Below are positions 1 to 9,779 of a stretch of DNA of 64,000 nt, piece after piece. Origin of the DNA: Gammaproteobacteria bacterium. GTDB lineage: Bacteria; Pseudomonadota; Gammaproteobacteria; Xanthomonadales; Marinicellaceae. The position numbers and the translations under genes are program-made. Every line of letters begins with the position of its first letter. Position 1 is the stretch's first letter. The notes under the pieces are model-generated. The model was not told the origin of the DNA, searched no databases, and was given only the letters and a program-made list of their open reading frames with translations. The stretch is from NCBI GenBank assembly GCA_024280395.1, contig JAJRQG010000121.1, positions 27,771 through 91,770 on the forward strand, in the 5' to 3' direction.

Positions 1-2
1 GT

Positions 3-797
3 TTTAAGAAGGATTTTGAAAAAAACATCCCAAAATTCGTTAGAAAAAACCCAGAAACCTATAAAGAGTGGATATTTCGTCGAGCATCAACATGGCCAGA
101 TATTGCCAGAGGAATTCCCGCCAAGCAAAGAGATAAATTCCATCATAGTAATTGGCACTATATCAACTACCCCTTATTTTTAGATAAAAAAGTTAATACT
201 AAATTTCTTAATCGCAGTACCAAATGGAAGGGTAAATTTAACAATAATCTAAATATCATTCAAGCCATCAAAGGCAATTTAGCAGTATTATCTAAGCAAG
301 GCTCAACCAAGAAAGAAAAAGCCCTGGCACTGTCTTGGGTGCTACACTTGGTTGGAGATGCTCACCAACCATTGCACAGTACCGCCTTATTCTCTGAAAA
401 ATATTTTAAGAAAGGCGATCGCGGAGGCAATTCAATAAAGATTTCTGGACAAGGTCATATTACTAATTTGCACTGGTATTGGGACTCTAGGTTAGACACA
501 ACCACTTCATTTAGAATCATTGAATTAAAAGCAAAAAAGATCAGTGATAGCAATCAAATCATTGGTAAAAAACAACCCATTAAACGTTGGTTGAAAAATT
601 CCCATGAGGTCGCCAAACACTATGTCTATACACAGATTCTATTGAGTTCACTTGCAACCCATGAAAAACAAAAAGAACCCCAGCCAACGGTGAATATATC
701 TAACGATTATGACAAACAAGCCAGAGAAAAAGCGAAAATACAAATTTTCAATGCAGGCCATCAACTGGCAACTATTTTAAATAATATCCACCCTTAA
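3..797 (+). CDS. S1/P1-type zinc nuclease, 3' part (5' end cut by window)
   Basis: The reading frame is open from the first bases, so this is the C-terminal ~264 residues of a longer protein; a start near 339 would cut through the conserved core and is not the real one. Visible family motifs in order are WPD, HYINYP, HLVGDAHQPLH, GDRGGN and LHWYWDS. In S1/P1 nucleases these supply the His/Asp ligands of the trinuclear zinc site that cleaves single-stranded DNA and RNA. The N-terminal Trp and first His, which bind the third zinc, together with the expected signal peptide, lie outside the window. Family members are normally exported. A likely role is extracellular or periplasmic nucleic-acid scavenging (inference). 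It stands alone, 77 bp before the next gene. Confidence 0.9.
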   Translation, partial: FKKDFEKNIPKFVRKNPETYKEWIFRRASTWPDIARGIPAKQRDKFHHSNWHYINYPLFLDKKVNTKFLNRSTKWKGKFNNNLNIIQAIKGNLAVLSKQGSTKKEKALALSWVLHLVGDAHQPLHSTALFSEKYFKKGDRGGNSIKISGQGHITNLHWYWDSRLDTTTSFRIIELKAKKISDSNQIIGKKQPIKRWLKNSHEVAKHYVYTQILLSSLATHEKQKEPQPTVNISNDYDKQAREKAKIQIFNAGHQLATILNNIHP

Positions 798-874
798 CTC
801 TGTGACTTTTGGCACGGTAATTCACAGAGTAAATAGTATAGAATACTGGTCAATTAAATTAGGTCTACTCTCTC

Positions 875-3619
875 ATGAAGAAAACTCTACTTTTCGCCTT
901 AATCATTGTAATATCAGCTTGTCAACAATCTGAACAACCTGAGCCATCTATAACAAACGAAACTGCCGAAGTTAAAGATTCAAACCAAACGGCCAGACCT
1001 ATTCCAAAAGGACAGTTATCGAAAGATATCGTACCAAGTCATATTACTTTAGAACTAACCATTGTTCCTGATGATGAGTATTTCATGGGAAAAACCACTA
1101 TTTCTGCAACCATCAATAAAACTCAAAACAGTTATTATATTCATGGAAACTTGTTAAGTGTTGGTTCAGTCGAAATCAAAACTTCCACAGGCGAGTTAAT
1201 AGAAGGAGAATACAAACAAGTCGATGACAGCGGAATCGCAAAAATCACGTTTCCAAAAATCATTGAAACTGGCGACATCAAACTCACCATAGACTACAGG
1301 GCCAAGTTCAATGAATCACTTGAAGGCTTATACCGCGTTAAAGATGGCGAGATCAATTATGCTTTTACCCAGTTTGAATCCATTTCTGCACGCTTGGCTT
1401 TTCCTGGGTTTGATGAACCAGCATTTAAAGTGCCTTTTGATGTTAGCTTGATTGTTAAAGAAGATCACGTGGCAATTGCCAATACTCCCGTTAAAAAAAC
1501 AACACAACTGCCCAATGGCATGAAGAAAATCACATACATGACTTCAAAACCCTTACCTGCCTATTTGGTGGCTTTTGCAGTGGGTGAGTTTGATGTTGTT
1601 AAATGGGAAGATTTGCCCATAACTCAAGTCAGAAACAGAACTGTGCCTCTATCTGGTTTCGCTACCAAAGGCAAAGGTGTGAAGCTAAAGTATGCATTAC
1701 AACATACAAAGGAAATTCTTGAAAGCTTAGAAAACTATTTTCAAATACCTTACCCCTATCTTAAATTGGACATTGTTGCTGTTCCTGATTTCAGTGCTGG
1801 GGCCATGGAAAATGCGGGTTTGATTACTTATCGAGAGCAACTACTATTACTAGATGATGACTCTTCACAAGATCAAAAACGCAGATACATGATGGTACAT
1901 GCCCATGAATTGGCTCACCAATGGTTTGGAAACTTGGTCACGCCTAATTGGTGGAATGACATTTGGTTAAATGAAGCCTTTGCTACCTGGATGTCATATA
2001 CTGCTTTACAAAACACCTATCCGGACCAAGGTTTCGACCAAAGTATTATCAGTCGTTCACAAGGTGCGATGGCAAGTGATTCATTAATCTCTGCTCGTCA
2101 AATTAGACAACCGATAAAAAGCAATCACGACATAAGCTCTGCCTTTGATGGCATTACTTATTCTAAGGGTGCTGGCGTATTAGAAATGATAAATCAGTTT
2201 TTAACACCACAACAGTTCAGAAATGGCATCCACGATTACATGACCCAATTTGCTTTTAAAAACGCCAATGCCGATGATTTCATTCACGCCATTAGTAATG
2301 CCTCTCAAAACATTCCTGCAGACTTAATCAAGTCTGCCATTAATAGCTTTTTAGAACAACCTGGCATCCCTTATCTCAACATACAAAGCAGTTGTAATGA
2401 TGGCATCAATAAAATCGCTTTAATACAAAGCCGTTATTTGCCCTTGGGTTCAAAGGGAACCTCTGATAGTACATGGAAAATACCGGCCTGTTTTTCCTAT
2501 GAAATTGATGGAAAAAAATACAAAGATTGTGAAATCATCGATCAAAAGCAACAAGAATTCAACCTTTCAGGCAAAGGATGTGCTCAGTTTATTTTACCCA
2601 ACGCGAATGGCTCGGGATATTATCGATATGCATTAAACGCTGACAATTGGAGTAATTTATATAAAAATTTAAGTCAATTGAGCACCAATGAATCCATTTC
2701 TTTGAATGACAGTTTTAGCGCTTCTGTTAACAATGGTTCAGTTAAGTTCTCAACCTTAATGCAAGTCGCTCCTATTATTGTTCAATCAAATCAAGACAAT
2801 ATTGCGACTGCTCCCATGTCCATGATAATCCATATGAAAAAGAAAGTAGCAAGTACTGTTGCCGACAAACAAAAACTGTCACAAATAGCCAATAACCTCT
2901 ATTCAATACAATTGCAACGACTGGGTTTCCAAGCCAAAACCAATGACACTGTAGAAGACACAAAACTGCGCTCTTCGGTTATTGAATTTTTAGCCGATAT
3001 TGGAAAAAATAAATCTTTAAGAGCCAAGTTAACCAAAATGGCTTATATCTACTCTGGTTATAATACAGATGGAAAATTGCATGAAGATTTGGTTGATCTC
3101 AACCTGTTACTATTGGCATTAAATATAGCTGTAGAAGATTCAAATCAGAAATTTACCGACCATTTAATTAAATTATTCGATCAATCCAATGATGGTACCA
3201 TTCGTGGCCGCCTTCTTTCTGCCATTTCAGCTTCCAAAAACCCGAAATTTATCAAACAACTGTATGATTGGATTCTTTCAGAAAGATTAAGAGACAATGA
3301 AATTTACACCATACTTTTTACTCAAATTGCAGATGTACAGAAACAAGCCGGTATGTGGCAATGGGTTCAGGATAACTTTGAGCCTTTTAAAAACAGAGTC
3401 CCCATTTGGAGACAAGGAAGGTTACCATCTATAGGTTCTGAATTTTGTTCACTAGAAAAGAAACAAGAGATATTAGATTTTTTCAATCCAATCATAGAAA
3501 ACCTTTCAGGTGGCCCAAGAATATTGGCACAGACCACTGAAAATATTGATTTGTGTATTGCAAAATTGGCACACGACAAACCTGAATTAAAAGCTTATTT
3601 GAATAGTGTTAAGCTCTAG
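875..3619 (+). CDS. M1 family metallo-aminopeptidase, lipoprotein
   Basis: This 914-residue protein is a gluzincin aminopeptidase that removes N-terminal residues from peptides. The N-terminus is a lipoprotein signal with lipobox ISAC around residues 13-16, so it should be anchored in an envelope membrane. The substrate-recognition motif GAMEN lies at residues 309-313, the zinc motif HELAH at 344-348, and the third ligand is Glu367 in NEAFA, the canonical HEXXH-18-E spacing. The first ~230 residues are the beta-sandwich domain and the last ~400 resemble the helical ERAP1-like C-terminal domain. The 3' end overlaps the convergent dehydrogenase gene by 11 bp. An envelope location suggests peptide nutrition rather than cytosolic PepN-type housekeeping (inference). 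Confidence 0.93.
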   Translation: MKKTLLFALIIVISACQQSEQPEPSITNETAEVKDSNQTARPIPKGQLSKDIVPSHITLELTIVPDDEYFMGKTTISATINKTQNSYYIHGNLLSVGSVEIKTSTGELIEGEYKQVDDSGIAKITFPKIIETGDIKLTIDYRAKFNESLEGLYRVKDGEINYAFTQFESISARLAFPGFDEPAFKVPFDVSLIVKEDHVAIANTPVKKTTQLPNGMKKITYMTSKPLPAYLVAFAVGEFDVVKWEDLPITQVRNRTVPLSGFATKGKGVKLKYALQHTKEILESLENYFQIPYPYLKLDIVAVPDFSAGAMENAGLITYREQLLLLDDDSSQDQKRRYMMVHAHELAHQWFGNLVTPNWWNDIWLNEAFATWMSYTALQNTYPDQGFDQSIISRSQGAMASDSLISARQIRQPIKSNHDISSAFDGITYSKGAGVLEMINQFLTPQQFRNGIHDYMTQFAFKNANADDFIHAISNASQNIPADLIKSAINSFLEQPGIPYLNIQSSCNDGINKIALIQSRYLPLGSKGTSDSTWKIPACFSYEIDGKKYKDCEIIDQKQQEFNLSGKGCAQFILPNANGSGYYRYALNADNWSNLYKNLSQLSTNESISLNDSFSASVNNGSVKFSTLMQVAPIIVQSNQDNIATAPMSMIIHMKKKVASTVADKQKLSQIANNLYSIQLQRLGFQAKTNDTVEDTKLRSSVIEFLADIGKNKSLRAKLTKMAYIYSGYNTDGKLHEDLVDLNLLLLALNIAVEDSNQKFTDHLIKLFDQSNDGTIRGRLLSAISASKNPKFIKQLYDWILSERLRDNEIYTILFTQIADVQKQAGMWQWVQDNFEPFKNRVPIWRQGRLPSIGSEFCSLEKKQEILDFFNPIIENLSGGPRILAQTTENIDLCIAKLAHDKPELKAYLNSVKL

Positions 3620-5105
3620 CTCTTAACCAAGGCGAAACCCTATAACGATCATCACCAAACCATTGATGTAGATTATCTAGGGTTTCGACCACATGTTCAA
3701 TACCAATAATATTGGCCCATGCCAATAAACCAATGGGATAATTCACCCCTTTTTGCATGGCCAAATCGACATCGTTTTCATTACACACCCCATTTTCAAT
3801 GGCATCTCCAGCCTCATTAATAAGCAAACAGACTGTTCGCATTACAATTAATGCTGGCAAGTCTTCACAGACCAGCACTTGTTTATTTAATACTTGGAAC
3901 ATACCAACAATATGATTCTTAGTATCAACGGGACACTGCGAATCAAAAGAAATATGAATGATTGGACACTGTTTATAATCTAACATCAAATCAACTTGTG
4001 CCAAATATTTTTGATCATTGGATTCAACTCTTTGATTACAGGTTTGTCCATTGCTTAAATATAGGGCGCATTCTCCCACTTGAATACTTGGACCTCCTTC
4101 ATGCTCAGTGGCAACAAAATATTTGCTGGATTTTATGGCTTGTTCAATTGAGTACAAAGGTGTTTTTTCTTTGCTCAAACTAACAAACTTGGGTGCTTTG
4201 TGTTGAGCTTGATAGTTTACAGTAGGTTTTTCAGAGCCATCGTATTTATAAAATCCTTCGCCTGTTTTCTTGCCCAATAAATTAGCCGATACCATTTCAC
4301 TTTGAATCAATGAAGGACGATAACGCGCATCATAGTACATACTTTTAAATACGGTTTTGCTAACCGATAGATTAATGTCCATGCCAATTAAATCCATCAA
4401 AGTAAATGGCCCCATCCTAAAACCAGCCGAGGTCATCAATGCATCCATCGTTTGAGGATTAGATACTTGTTCCTGAAGTATTTTTAAGGCTTCACCATAA
4501 AAGGGTCTAGCTACTCGATTAACTATAAAACCGGGAGAAGATTTGGCTAAAACAGCTGTTTTATGCCAAAAATCACACAGTGCAACACCATCATTCAAGC
4601 TGGTCTGAGAAGACCTCAATCCAGCAACAACTTCTACCAATTGCATCACAGGTGCGGGGTTAAAGAAATGTAAGCCAATCATGTTTTCAGGTTTATTTAA
4701 ACTGGCAGCAATGGCTGTTATTGAAATGGAAGAGGTATTACTAGCAAACAATGTGTTTTCATTGCATAATTCTTCTAAGTCTTTGAAAAGGCTTTGTTTT
4801 ATTTCCAATTTTTCGACAATGGCTTCGATCACCAGTTGACTAGCTGATAATTGATTCAACTCTGAAATCACAACAATATTGTCTATTATTTGTTGTCTAA
4901 ACTCTGGTTTGATTTTCCCTCGTTCAACACGCGATAATAGTCGATTTGCCATTGTTTGTTTAGCTGAATTGGCAAATTCATGGTTCAAATCGAACAAGAA
5001 AACCTGATGCCCGTGACTTGCAGCCACTTCGGCAATACCAATGCCCATGGTGCCTGCACCAATCACTCCAATATTTTTAAACTTGTTTAACACCTGATTT
5101 AACAA
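3609..5105 (-). CDS. paaH: 3-hydroxyacyl-CoA dehydrogenase, PaaH/PaaC-like
   Basis: The protein oxidises a 3-hydroxyacyl-CoA with NAD+; in phenylacetate breakdown the substrate is 3-hydroxyadipyl-CoA. The Rossmann motif GVIGAGTMGIGIAE is near residues 13-26, and GLHFFNPAPVMQLVE carries the catalytic His. Length (498) fits the PaaH group (about 475-505), which has two C-terminal 3HCDH domains and no fused hydratase. It follows paaG with a 7-bp overlap, implying translational coupling. The start is uncertain: TTG at 5105 lies directly after AAAGG, while an in-frame GTG at 5093 has that AAAGG about 12 nt upstream. A short-chain fatty acyl-CoA role is an alternative; the paaG/paaY neighbours favour the phenylacetate assignment. 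Confidence 0.85.
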   Translation of the reverse strand: MLNQVLNKFKNIGVIGAGTMGIGIAEVAASHGHQVFLFDLNHEFANSAKQTMANRLLSRVERGKIKPEFRQQIIDNIVVISELNQLSASQLVIEAIVEKLEIKQSLFKDLEELCNENTLFASNTSSISITAIAASLNKPENMIGLHFFNPAPVMQLVEVVAGLRSSQTSLNDGVALCDFWHKTAVLAKSSPGFIVNRVARPFYGEALKILQEQVSNPQTMDALMTSAGFRMGPFTLMDLIGMDINLSVSKTVFKSMYYDARYRPSLIQSEMVSANLLGKKTGEGFYKYDGSEKPTVNYQAQHKAPKFVSLSKEKTPLYSIEQAIKSSKYFVATEHEGGPSIQVGECALYLSNGQTCNQRVESNDQKYLAQVDLMLDYKQCPIIHISFDSQCPVDTKNHIVGMFQVLNKQVLVCEDLPALIVMRTVCLLINEAGDAIENGVCNENDVDLAMQKGVNYPIGLLAWANIIGIEHVVETLDNLHQWFGDDRYRVSPWLRARA

Positions 5106-5881
5106 CCTTTAAAACGGGGTTTTCTTTTTTCTCCAAAGGCATCAACACCTTCTTTAAAATCATGACTCAAACCCATTATTCTTTGTACATCTCGTTCGGC
5201 ATCCAGTTGCTCATCATAGGTATTGCTGTATGATTTTTCTAAAAGCTCTTTGGTATTGGCTAGTGCCAAAGTTGGTCGTGCTGCAACAGTTTTGACCAAT
5301 TGCTCAACCGCATCAAAGAATTCATCATCAGCATAACTGGCATAAATCATTCCCATATTTACAGCATCATTGGCCTTAACAGGTATAGCCAACATGGTTA
5401 GTGCCTTGGCACGTGCAAGTCCAACCAATTTAGGCAATATCCAACTGCCATTGCAATCAGGCACCAATCCCACTTGAGAGAATGACTGAATAAAACTGGC
5501 AGATTCGGTGGCCACCACAATGTCACAATTCAAAGCTATATTAGCACCAGCGCCAGCGGCTACACCGTTGACTGCACAAACAATCGGTGTGCGAATGGTT
5601 TTTAATATTCTTAGATTGGTGTTGTACCCTTTCTCCAAAGTTTCACCTAAGTCCATTGGTTTGTCAGTTTTACGTTCTCCTAGGTCTTGTCCAGCACAAA
5701 ATCCTCGCCCTGCTCCAGTAATCAAAACACAACGCAAATCATCGTTACGGGAAATGATTTTGAGTATTTGATAAAACTCATCGTGCATGGTTTTAGAAAA
5801 AGCATTCAATCTATCTGGGCGATTCAATTCAATGGTGGCAATATCGTTTTTAATAGACAAATTAATTGTTTTATAAGTCAT
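5099..5881 (-). CDS. paaG: PaaG-like enoyl-CoA hydratase/isomerase
   Basis: A crotonase-fold enzyme of 260 residues. PaaG converts ring-1,2-epoxyphenylacetyl-CoA to the oxepin and later isomerises the unsaturated intermediate. Motifs are NRPDRLNAFS near the N-terminus, GAGRGFCAGQDLGER (oxyanion hole; the CAGQDL string is typical of PaaG), and NGVAAGAGANIALNCDIVVA. The ATG at 5881 is preferred; a GTG two codons upstream (5887) is also possible. It is the first gene of a pair with the paaH-like gene and diverges from paaY with only about 45 bp between start codons. No epoxidase (paaABCDE) or ligase (paaK) genes are in the window. Confidence 0.85.
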   Translation of the reverse strand: MTYKTINLSIKNDIATIELNRPDRLNAFSKTMHDEFYQILKIISRNDDLRCVLITGAGRGFCAGQDLGERKTDKPMDLGETLEKGYNTNLRILKTIRTPIVCAVNGVAAGAGANIALNCDIVVATESASFIQSFSQVGLVPDCNGSWILPKLVGLARAKALTMLAIPVKANDAVNMGMIYASYADDEFFDAVEQLVKTVAARPTLALANTKELLEKSYSNTYDEQLDAERDVQRIMGLSHDFKEGVDAFGEKRKPRFKGC

Positions 5882-5890
5882 ATTCACAAT

Positions 5891-5927
5891 TTGTTATTTA
5901 GGTGGTTAAAGATTATACTAGTTTGCA
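5891..5927 (+). promoter_or_regulatory. Promoter of paaY, apparently leaderless
   Basis: A -35 box TTGTTA (5891-5896), a 17-bp spacer and a -10 box TATACT (5914-5919) are followed by exactly 7 bases and then the paaY ATG at 5927. Transcription would start on or beside the A of the ATG. No Shine-Dalgarno-like purine run precedes the ATG. Confidence 0.6.
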
Positions 5928-6514
5928 TGAAAAATATCTATGAAATTGATGGTGTAAAACCCGTGATTGACCCAAGTAGTTATGTACATCCAACTGCAGT
6001 TATCATTGGCTCTGTACAAATTGGAAAAAATTGTTATATAGGCCCCAATGCATCAGTACGTGGCGATTATGGCACTATAATCTTCGAAAATGGCGTTAAT
6101 TTCCAAGATGGATGTATAGCACATGGTTTCCCTAATGGAATTACTCTAATTAAAGAAAACGGGCATATTTCACATGGTGCTGTAATTCACGGCTGTACAA
6201 TTGGTAAAAATACAATGGTTGGCATCCAGTCGGTCATCATGGACAATGCACACATTGGAGATGAATGCATGATAGCTGCCTTGTCTTACATCAAACCAAA
6301 TTTTAAAGCCCCAAACCGCTCAATTGTTGCAGGAATACCGGCTGTTGTTAAACGTCAAGTAACCGATAAGGAAATACAATGGAAATCAGGTGGCACTAAA
6401 CTCTACCAACAACTGACCCAAAGAAGTTTAGCATCTTTGAAAAGTTGTAAACCTTTAACAGATAACTCCCTACAAAAGAAGCTGAACATAAAAAACTTTA
6501 AACCACTCAAGTAA
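5927..6514 (+). CDS. paaY: PaaY-type hexapeptide-repeat thioesterase (gamma-carbonic anhydrase fold)
   Basis: The frame is open further upstream, but the ATG at 5927 gives a 195-residue protein beginning MKNIYEIDGVKPVI that matches PaaY in length and N-terminus; upstream codons would run through the divergent paaG. PaaY is a left-handed beta-helix thioesterase that removes dead-end CoA thioesters during phenylacetate degradation. Visible family features include VHPTAVIIGSV, GPNASVRGDYG, AHGFPNG, GHISHGAVIHGC and IVAGIPAVVKR; the His residues of the repeat turns are the expected metal ligands. It diverges from paaG/paaH, and its stop is 1 bp from the stop of the convergent CHAT gene, with no terminator hairpin between. 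Confidence 0.88.
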   Translation: MKNIYEIDGVKPVIDPSSYVHPTAVIIGSVQIGKNCYIGPNASVRGDYGTIIFENGVNFQDGCIAHGFPNGITLIKENGHISHGAVIHGCTIGKNTMVGIQSVIMDNAHIGDECMIAALSYIKPNFKAPNRSIVAGIPAVVKRQVTDKEIQWKSGGTKLYQQLTQRSLASLKSCKPLTDNSLQKKLNIKNFKPLK

Positions 6515-6515
6515 G

Positions 6516-9500
6516 TTATTGAAATATATTTTTTGAAATGGCTTTATTTGAAGAAGTCAAAACAAATCCTGCCCAGTAATAAGGGTGGCGATATCTTCGG
6601 AACTGTGGTTTAGTGGCGAAATTAACTTTAGTGGTGTTCAATGCTTCTGAAACATTTCCATTCATGTCTCTTAGGTTTGTATAAAATTCTTTCATAAAGA
6701 CAGGAGTTGCTCGATCTGAGATAGACCAAATTGTACCAATCACAGAATTAACACCTTGAGACAATAACCCACGAGAAAGACTATTAAACCCTTCTCCGTT
6801 TATTACCTTGCCTAATGTTGTTTCGCAGCCACTAACCACTGCCAAATTGGCTTTAAAAGGCTGATAGAGTATTTCACGCATCGCAAGAAATCCAGGAGCT
6901 TCATTATTATTCTCATCTACGATTGATGTTGCAAGGCCCACATTTTCTATACTTGAATCATTAAAAAATCCATGTGTTGCTATATGTATGATATTTGAAT
7001 TGCGATTTTTTTCTGATAAAAAATTCTTATTTGTTGCTTTTTTTCCACTTAAAATATTAATATCGAATTCTGGAAATATCTGTTGAATAACATTTGCTTC
7101 TTCATCGGAATTAGGCAAAGAATCAAACTCCCAAAGTTTATTGTATTTTGATATGCTTTTTAACAGTGTTTCTTTCTTACTGTTTTTTAAAAAAACTGGG
7201 TTTGAAAAAATTGAAATTGTATTAGGCTTAGTTGGTAACTCAAACTCTGCAAAATAATCGCTTGCAGAATATGTTCTTTCGATATTTATTTTATCCACCA
7301 ACGGCAAATATTGATCACTATCAGAGCTAATATTCATCGATGCATAAGGCAAAAGATTTAAAATGCCGTCAGGTATAATAATAATTTTATTATACTGCCC
7401 ACTCTTTACCTTATCTAGAGGTAAAATTTTAGCATAGAATTCATCTTGTAGTTTTGTATTATTAAATCTCTTACTTTTTATATTATCAATTATAGATTTC
7501 ACCATTCGAGCTAGGTTAGATTCATCTGGCAAATGCATAACTTTAAAAGATGTTCTATCTATCACAAACACCAGAGCTTGCTTATTACTAATGTAATAAC
7601 GCAATAACAACTCATTCTCTGCTAGCTTTGCTTGCACATGATCAACATCTAAGTAATTCAGTTCAACACTATCCGAATATTGATTATCACCATTTAACGC
7701 TAAGAAATGTTCTTTAGCCTCATCCGCTTTATTCTGCGTTATTGAGTCACTAAGTAAAATAGAATCACGCTCTAGTTTTACATAATTATCAAATGCTTGT
7801 TGGATGTCCTGTGATTCTAGTTTATTGATTTTTGTTGTAGAGCTTTGCCTACTTTCTCGTAAATTTATAGCGTAGTATTTTTCTAGAATTTCAAATGAAG
7901 CACGGTATTGTTTTTGTTCAAACAAGGAAGAAATATGTTTTTCCAATATTTCATTGGCTTGATTTGTCCAGTATAATGCTTGGTCTGATACATTGAACTG
8001 TGATCGTATTCTATTAATCAAACCAATTGCGTTGATAGCTATTTGATTGGCCTCAATAAAATTATTTACAAATAACAAGGAATCAATTTTTAAATTATAG
8101 TAGTTTAGTTTTTGCAAGTTAGCCAAATTAATTTTTGAAAAGGATATATCCAAGATATCAAAATAAGTCTCAATTTCTAAAGCGTTCTTCTCTAATAATG
8201 CTATTTTAGATAGCGACATCAAGATATTGAATTCATCAACTGAATGGATTTTTATATCGCTAGCATTAAAATTATTTATGTTTTTATCAAGAATATCTTT
8301 ATATTTGATTTTCTGATTTCTGCTTAGTATTAGAGCTTTAATGTTTTCTTTTTTAGCCTGGGAAAGATTATTATTCTTTAAGTAGTCCAACCCTAACTCA
8401 ACTAAATTAGATACTAGAAATTTTTTATTGAATTTATCGAAATATTCAATGCTAGATTTGTGCATATTTATTGCGTCATTAACATCTCCTCTCATCCTTT
8501 CAATCGTAGCGATATAACTCATTACTCGAGAGTATTCTAACTTTGAGCCCAAAATTGTATAAATTTTAATGCTATCTTGATAGTATCTATATGCTCTATC
8601 CAAATCCCCCGTTTTTCTATAAGTATTTGCCAAATTCAAATATATACTGGCTTTAATGAAAGGTTGTAAATTTGGTTTGATGTGTACAATGATTTTTCTA
8701 AAATAGGCTTGGGCTTTAACCATATTATTTAACATCAAATAATTGGATGCCATTTGGTTATATAACAAAAAAAGTCCATCTTTAGATGAAGATTGCATTA
8801 AGTTTTCACTGGCGAATTCCAATACCAAATTAGACTTTTGATAGTCACCGATTAAAGTGTAATATACTGCTAGCTTATAAAGAATTTTTGATTTAAGATA
8901 AAAACTTCCAATTGTATTAAGAGAACTCAATGAGTTAATAATGAACTTTTTTCCATCTATCTTCGTATCATTATTGTAGAATGATAATAATGCAATTGTA
9001 AAACCATAAGATGCTCTAATTTCCTCAACATTAATTTTCCAGTCAATGGATAATTCTCCAGTTTGTTCTAGTACGTCAAGTATTTCTTTAAAAGAATCTT
9101 TTGCCAATTGATATGAGCCTAGGTTTAAAATTGTTTTGGCTTTCAACCACATGAATAAACGGCTCGTGTTTGTATTGCTTCCTTTGTTTTTTAGTGAGGA
9201 AATGTAATTGTTAAGTTTTTGATATTGCTCTAATTGGTACAATAAACTTGCATACCTAAAACTAATTTCATTCTCATCAAGCTGATAATATGGGTATTTA
9301 AAAAAAAAATCCTCTATAAGCAAGAGTGAATCAACACTATCTCGATTACCGTAATTATTTATCGAGTAATTATAGATAAATTGATACTTCTCTATATTCT
9401 TATCGATAATTTTAATATTTATCTTTGCTTTTAACTTAATAACATCGTTATAAATTGGCCGAGCAAACAATTTATATTCATGAGTTGTTTTTTCAGAAGG

Positions 9501-9779
9501 CAATAATAAATACTCAATCATTCCAACTTCAGACTCTGTGACTTGATTTGAAATCACTCTATCTTTATTTCTTAATTGTATTTGTATGGGGAGATTGTAT
9601 TCACTTATTTGTATTAAAGTTTGCTTAGATTTATCAGTTTTAAATTCTGATATTAGCTTCCACTCTTTACCGAAACAATTAGTAGATTGTAATAATAAGA
9701 TAAGAATAAAGAATAAAATATTCAAATATAGCCTATACAAATGAATGCTTCTATTGTCTATTGCGGAATCCAAAACCAA
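6516..9779 (-). CDS. Secreted TPR-CHAT domain protein (caspase-like putative protease)
   Basis: This protein has 1087 residues. An N-terminal hydrophobic stretch (residues ~17-36) ending before Phe-Gly-Lys looks like a signal peptide or anchor, so the protein is probably periplasmic or exported. Residues ~130-650 are helical repeats of TPR type, for example ANTYRKTGDLDRAYRYYQ. The last ~320 residues are a CHAT domain with IHIATHGFF (His936) and VVSGCETTLG (Cys985), the separase/caspase-type His-Cys dyad, followed by GEGFNSLSRGLLSQGV and VIGTIWSISD. It is the last gene of a five-gene operon led by an ECF sigma factor. The TTG at 9779 overlaps the previous gene by 22 bp; later TTG codons are possible starts. 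Substrate and trigger are unknown. Base composition looks more AT-rich than neighbouring housekeeping genes. Confidence 0.85.
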   Translation of the reverse strand: MVLDSAIDNRSIHLYRLYLNILFFILILLLQSTNCFGKEWKLISEFKTDKSKQTLIQISEYNLPIQIQLRNKDRVISNQVTESEVGMIEYLLLPSEKTTHEYKLFARPIYNDVIKLKAKINIKIIDKNIEKYQFIYNYSINNYGNRDSVDSLLLIEDFFFKYPYYQLDENEISFRYASLLYQLEQYQKLNNYISSLKNKGSNTNTSRLFMWLKAKTILNLGSYQLAKDSFKEILDVLEQTGELSIDWKINVEEIRASYGFTIALLSFYNNDTKIDGKKFIINSLSSLNTIGSFYLKSKILYKLAVYYTLIGDYQKSNLVLEFASENLMQSSSKDGLFLLYNQMASNYLMLNNMVKAQAYFRKIIVHIKPNLQPFIKASIYLNLANTYRKTGDLDRAYRYYQDSIKIYTILGSKLEYSRVMSYIATIERMRGDVNDAINMHKSSIEYFDKFNKKFLVSNLVELGLDYLKNNNLSQAKKENIKALILSRNQKIKYKDILDKNINNFNASDIKIHSVDEFNILMSLSKIALLEKNALEIETYFDILDISFSKINLANLQKLNYYNLKIDSLLFVNNFIEANQIAINAIGLINRIRSQFNVSDQALYWTNQANEILEKHISSLFEQKQYRASFEILEKYYAINLRESRQSSTTKINKLESQDIQQAFDNYVKLERDSILLSDSITQNKADEAKEHFLALNGDNQYSDSVELNYLDVDHVQAKLAENELLLRYYISNKQALVFVIDRTSFKVMHLPDESNLARMVKSIIDNIKSKRFNNTKLQDEFYAKILPLDKVKSGQYNKIIIIPDGILNLLPYASMNISSDSDQYLPLVDKINIERTYSASDYFAEFELPTKPNTISIFSNPVFLKNSKKETLLKSISKYNKLWEFDSLPNSDEEANVIQQIFPEFDINILSGKKATNKNFLSEKNRNSNIIHIATHGFFNDSSIENVGLATSIVDENNNEAPGFLAMREILYQPFKANLAVVSGCETTLGKVINGEGFNSLSRGLLSQGVNSVIGTIWSISDRATPVFMKEFYTNLRDMNGNVSEALNTTKVNFATKPQFRRYRHPYYWAGFVLTSSNKAISKNIFQ

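Noticed and set aside
797..830. Hairpin ACTCTGTGA/TCACAGAGT after the S1/P1 nuclease gene as a terminator
   Set aside because: A good 9-bp stem, but a 16-nt loop and no following U-tract; at most an mRNA-stabilising structure.
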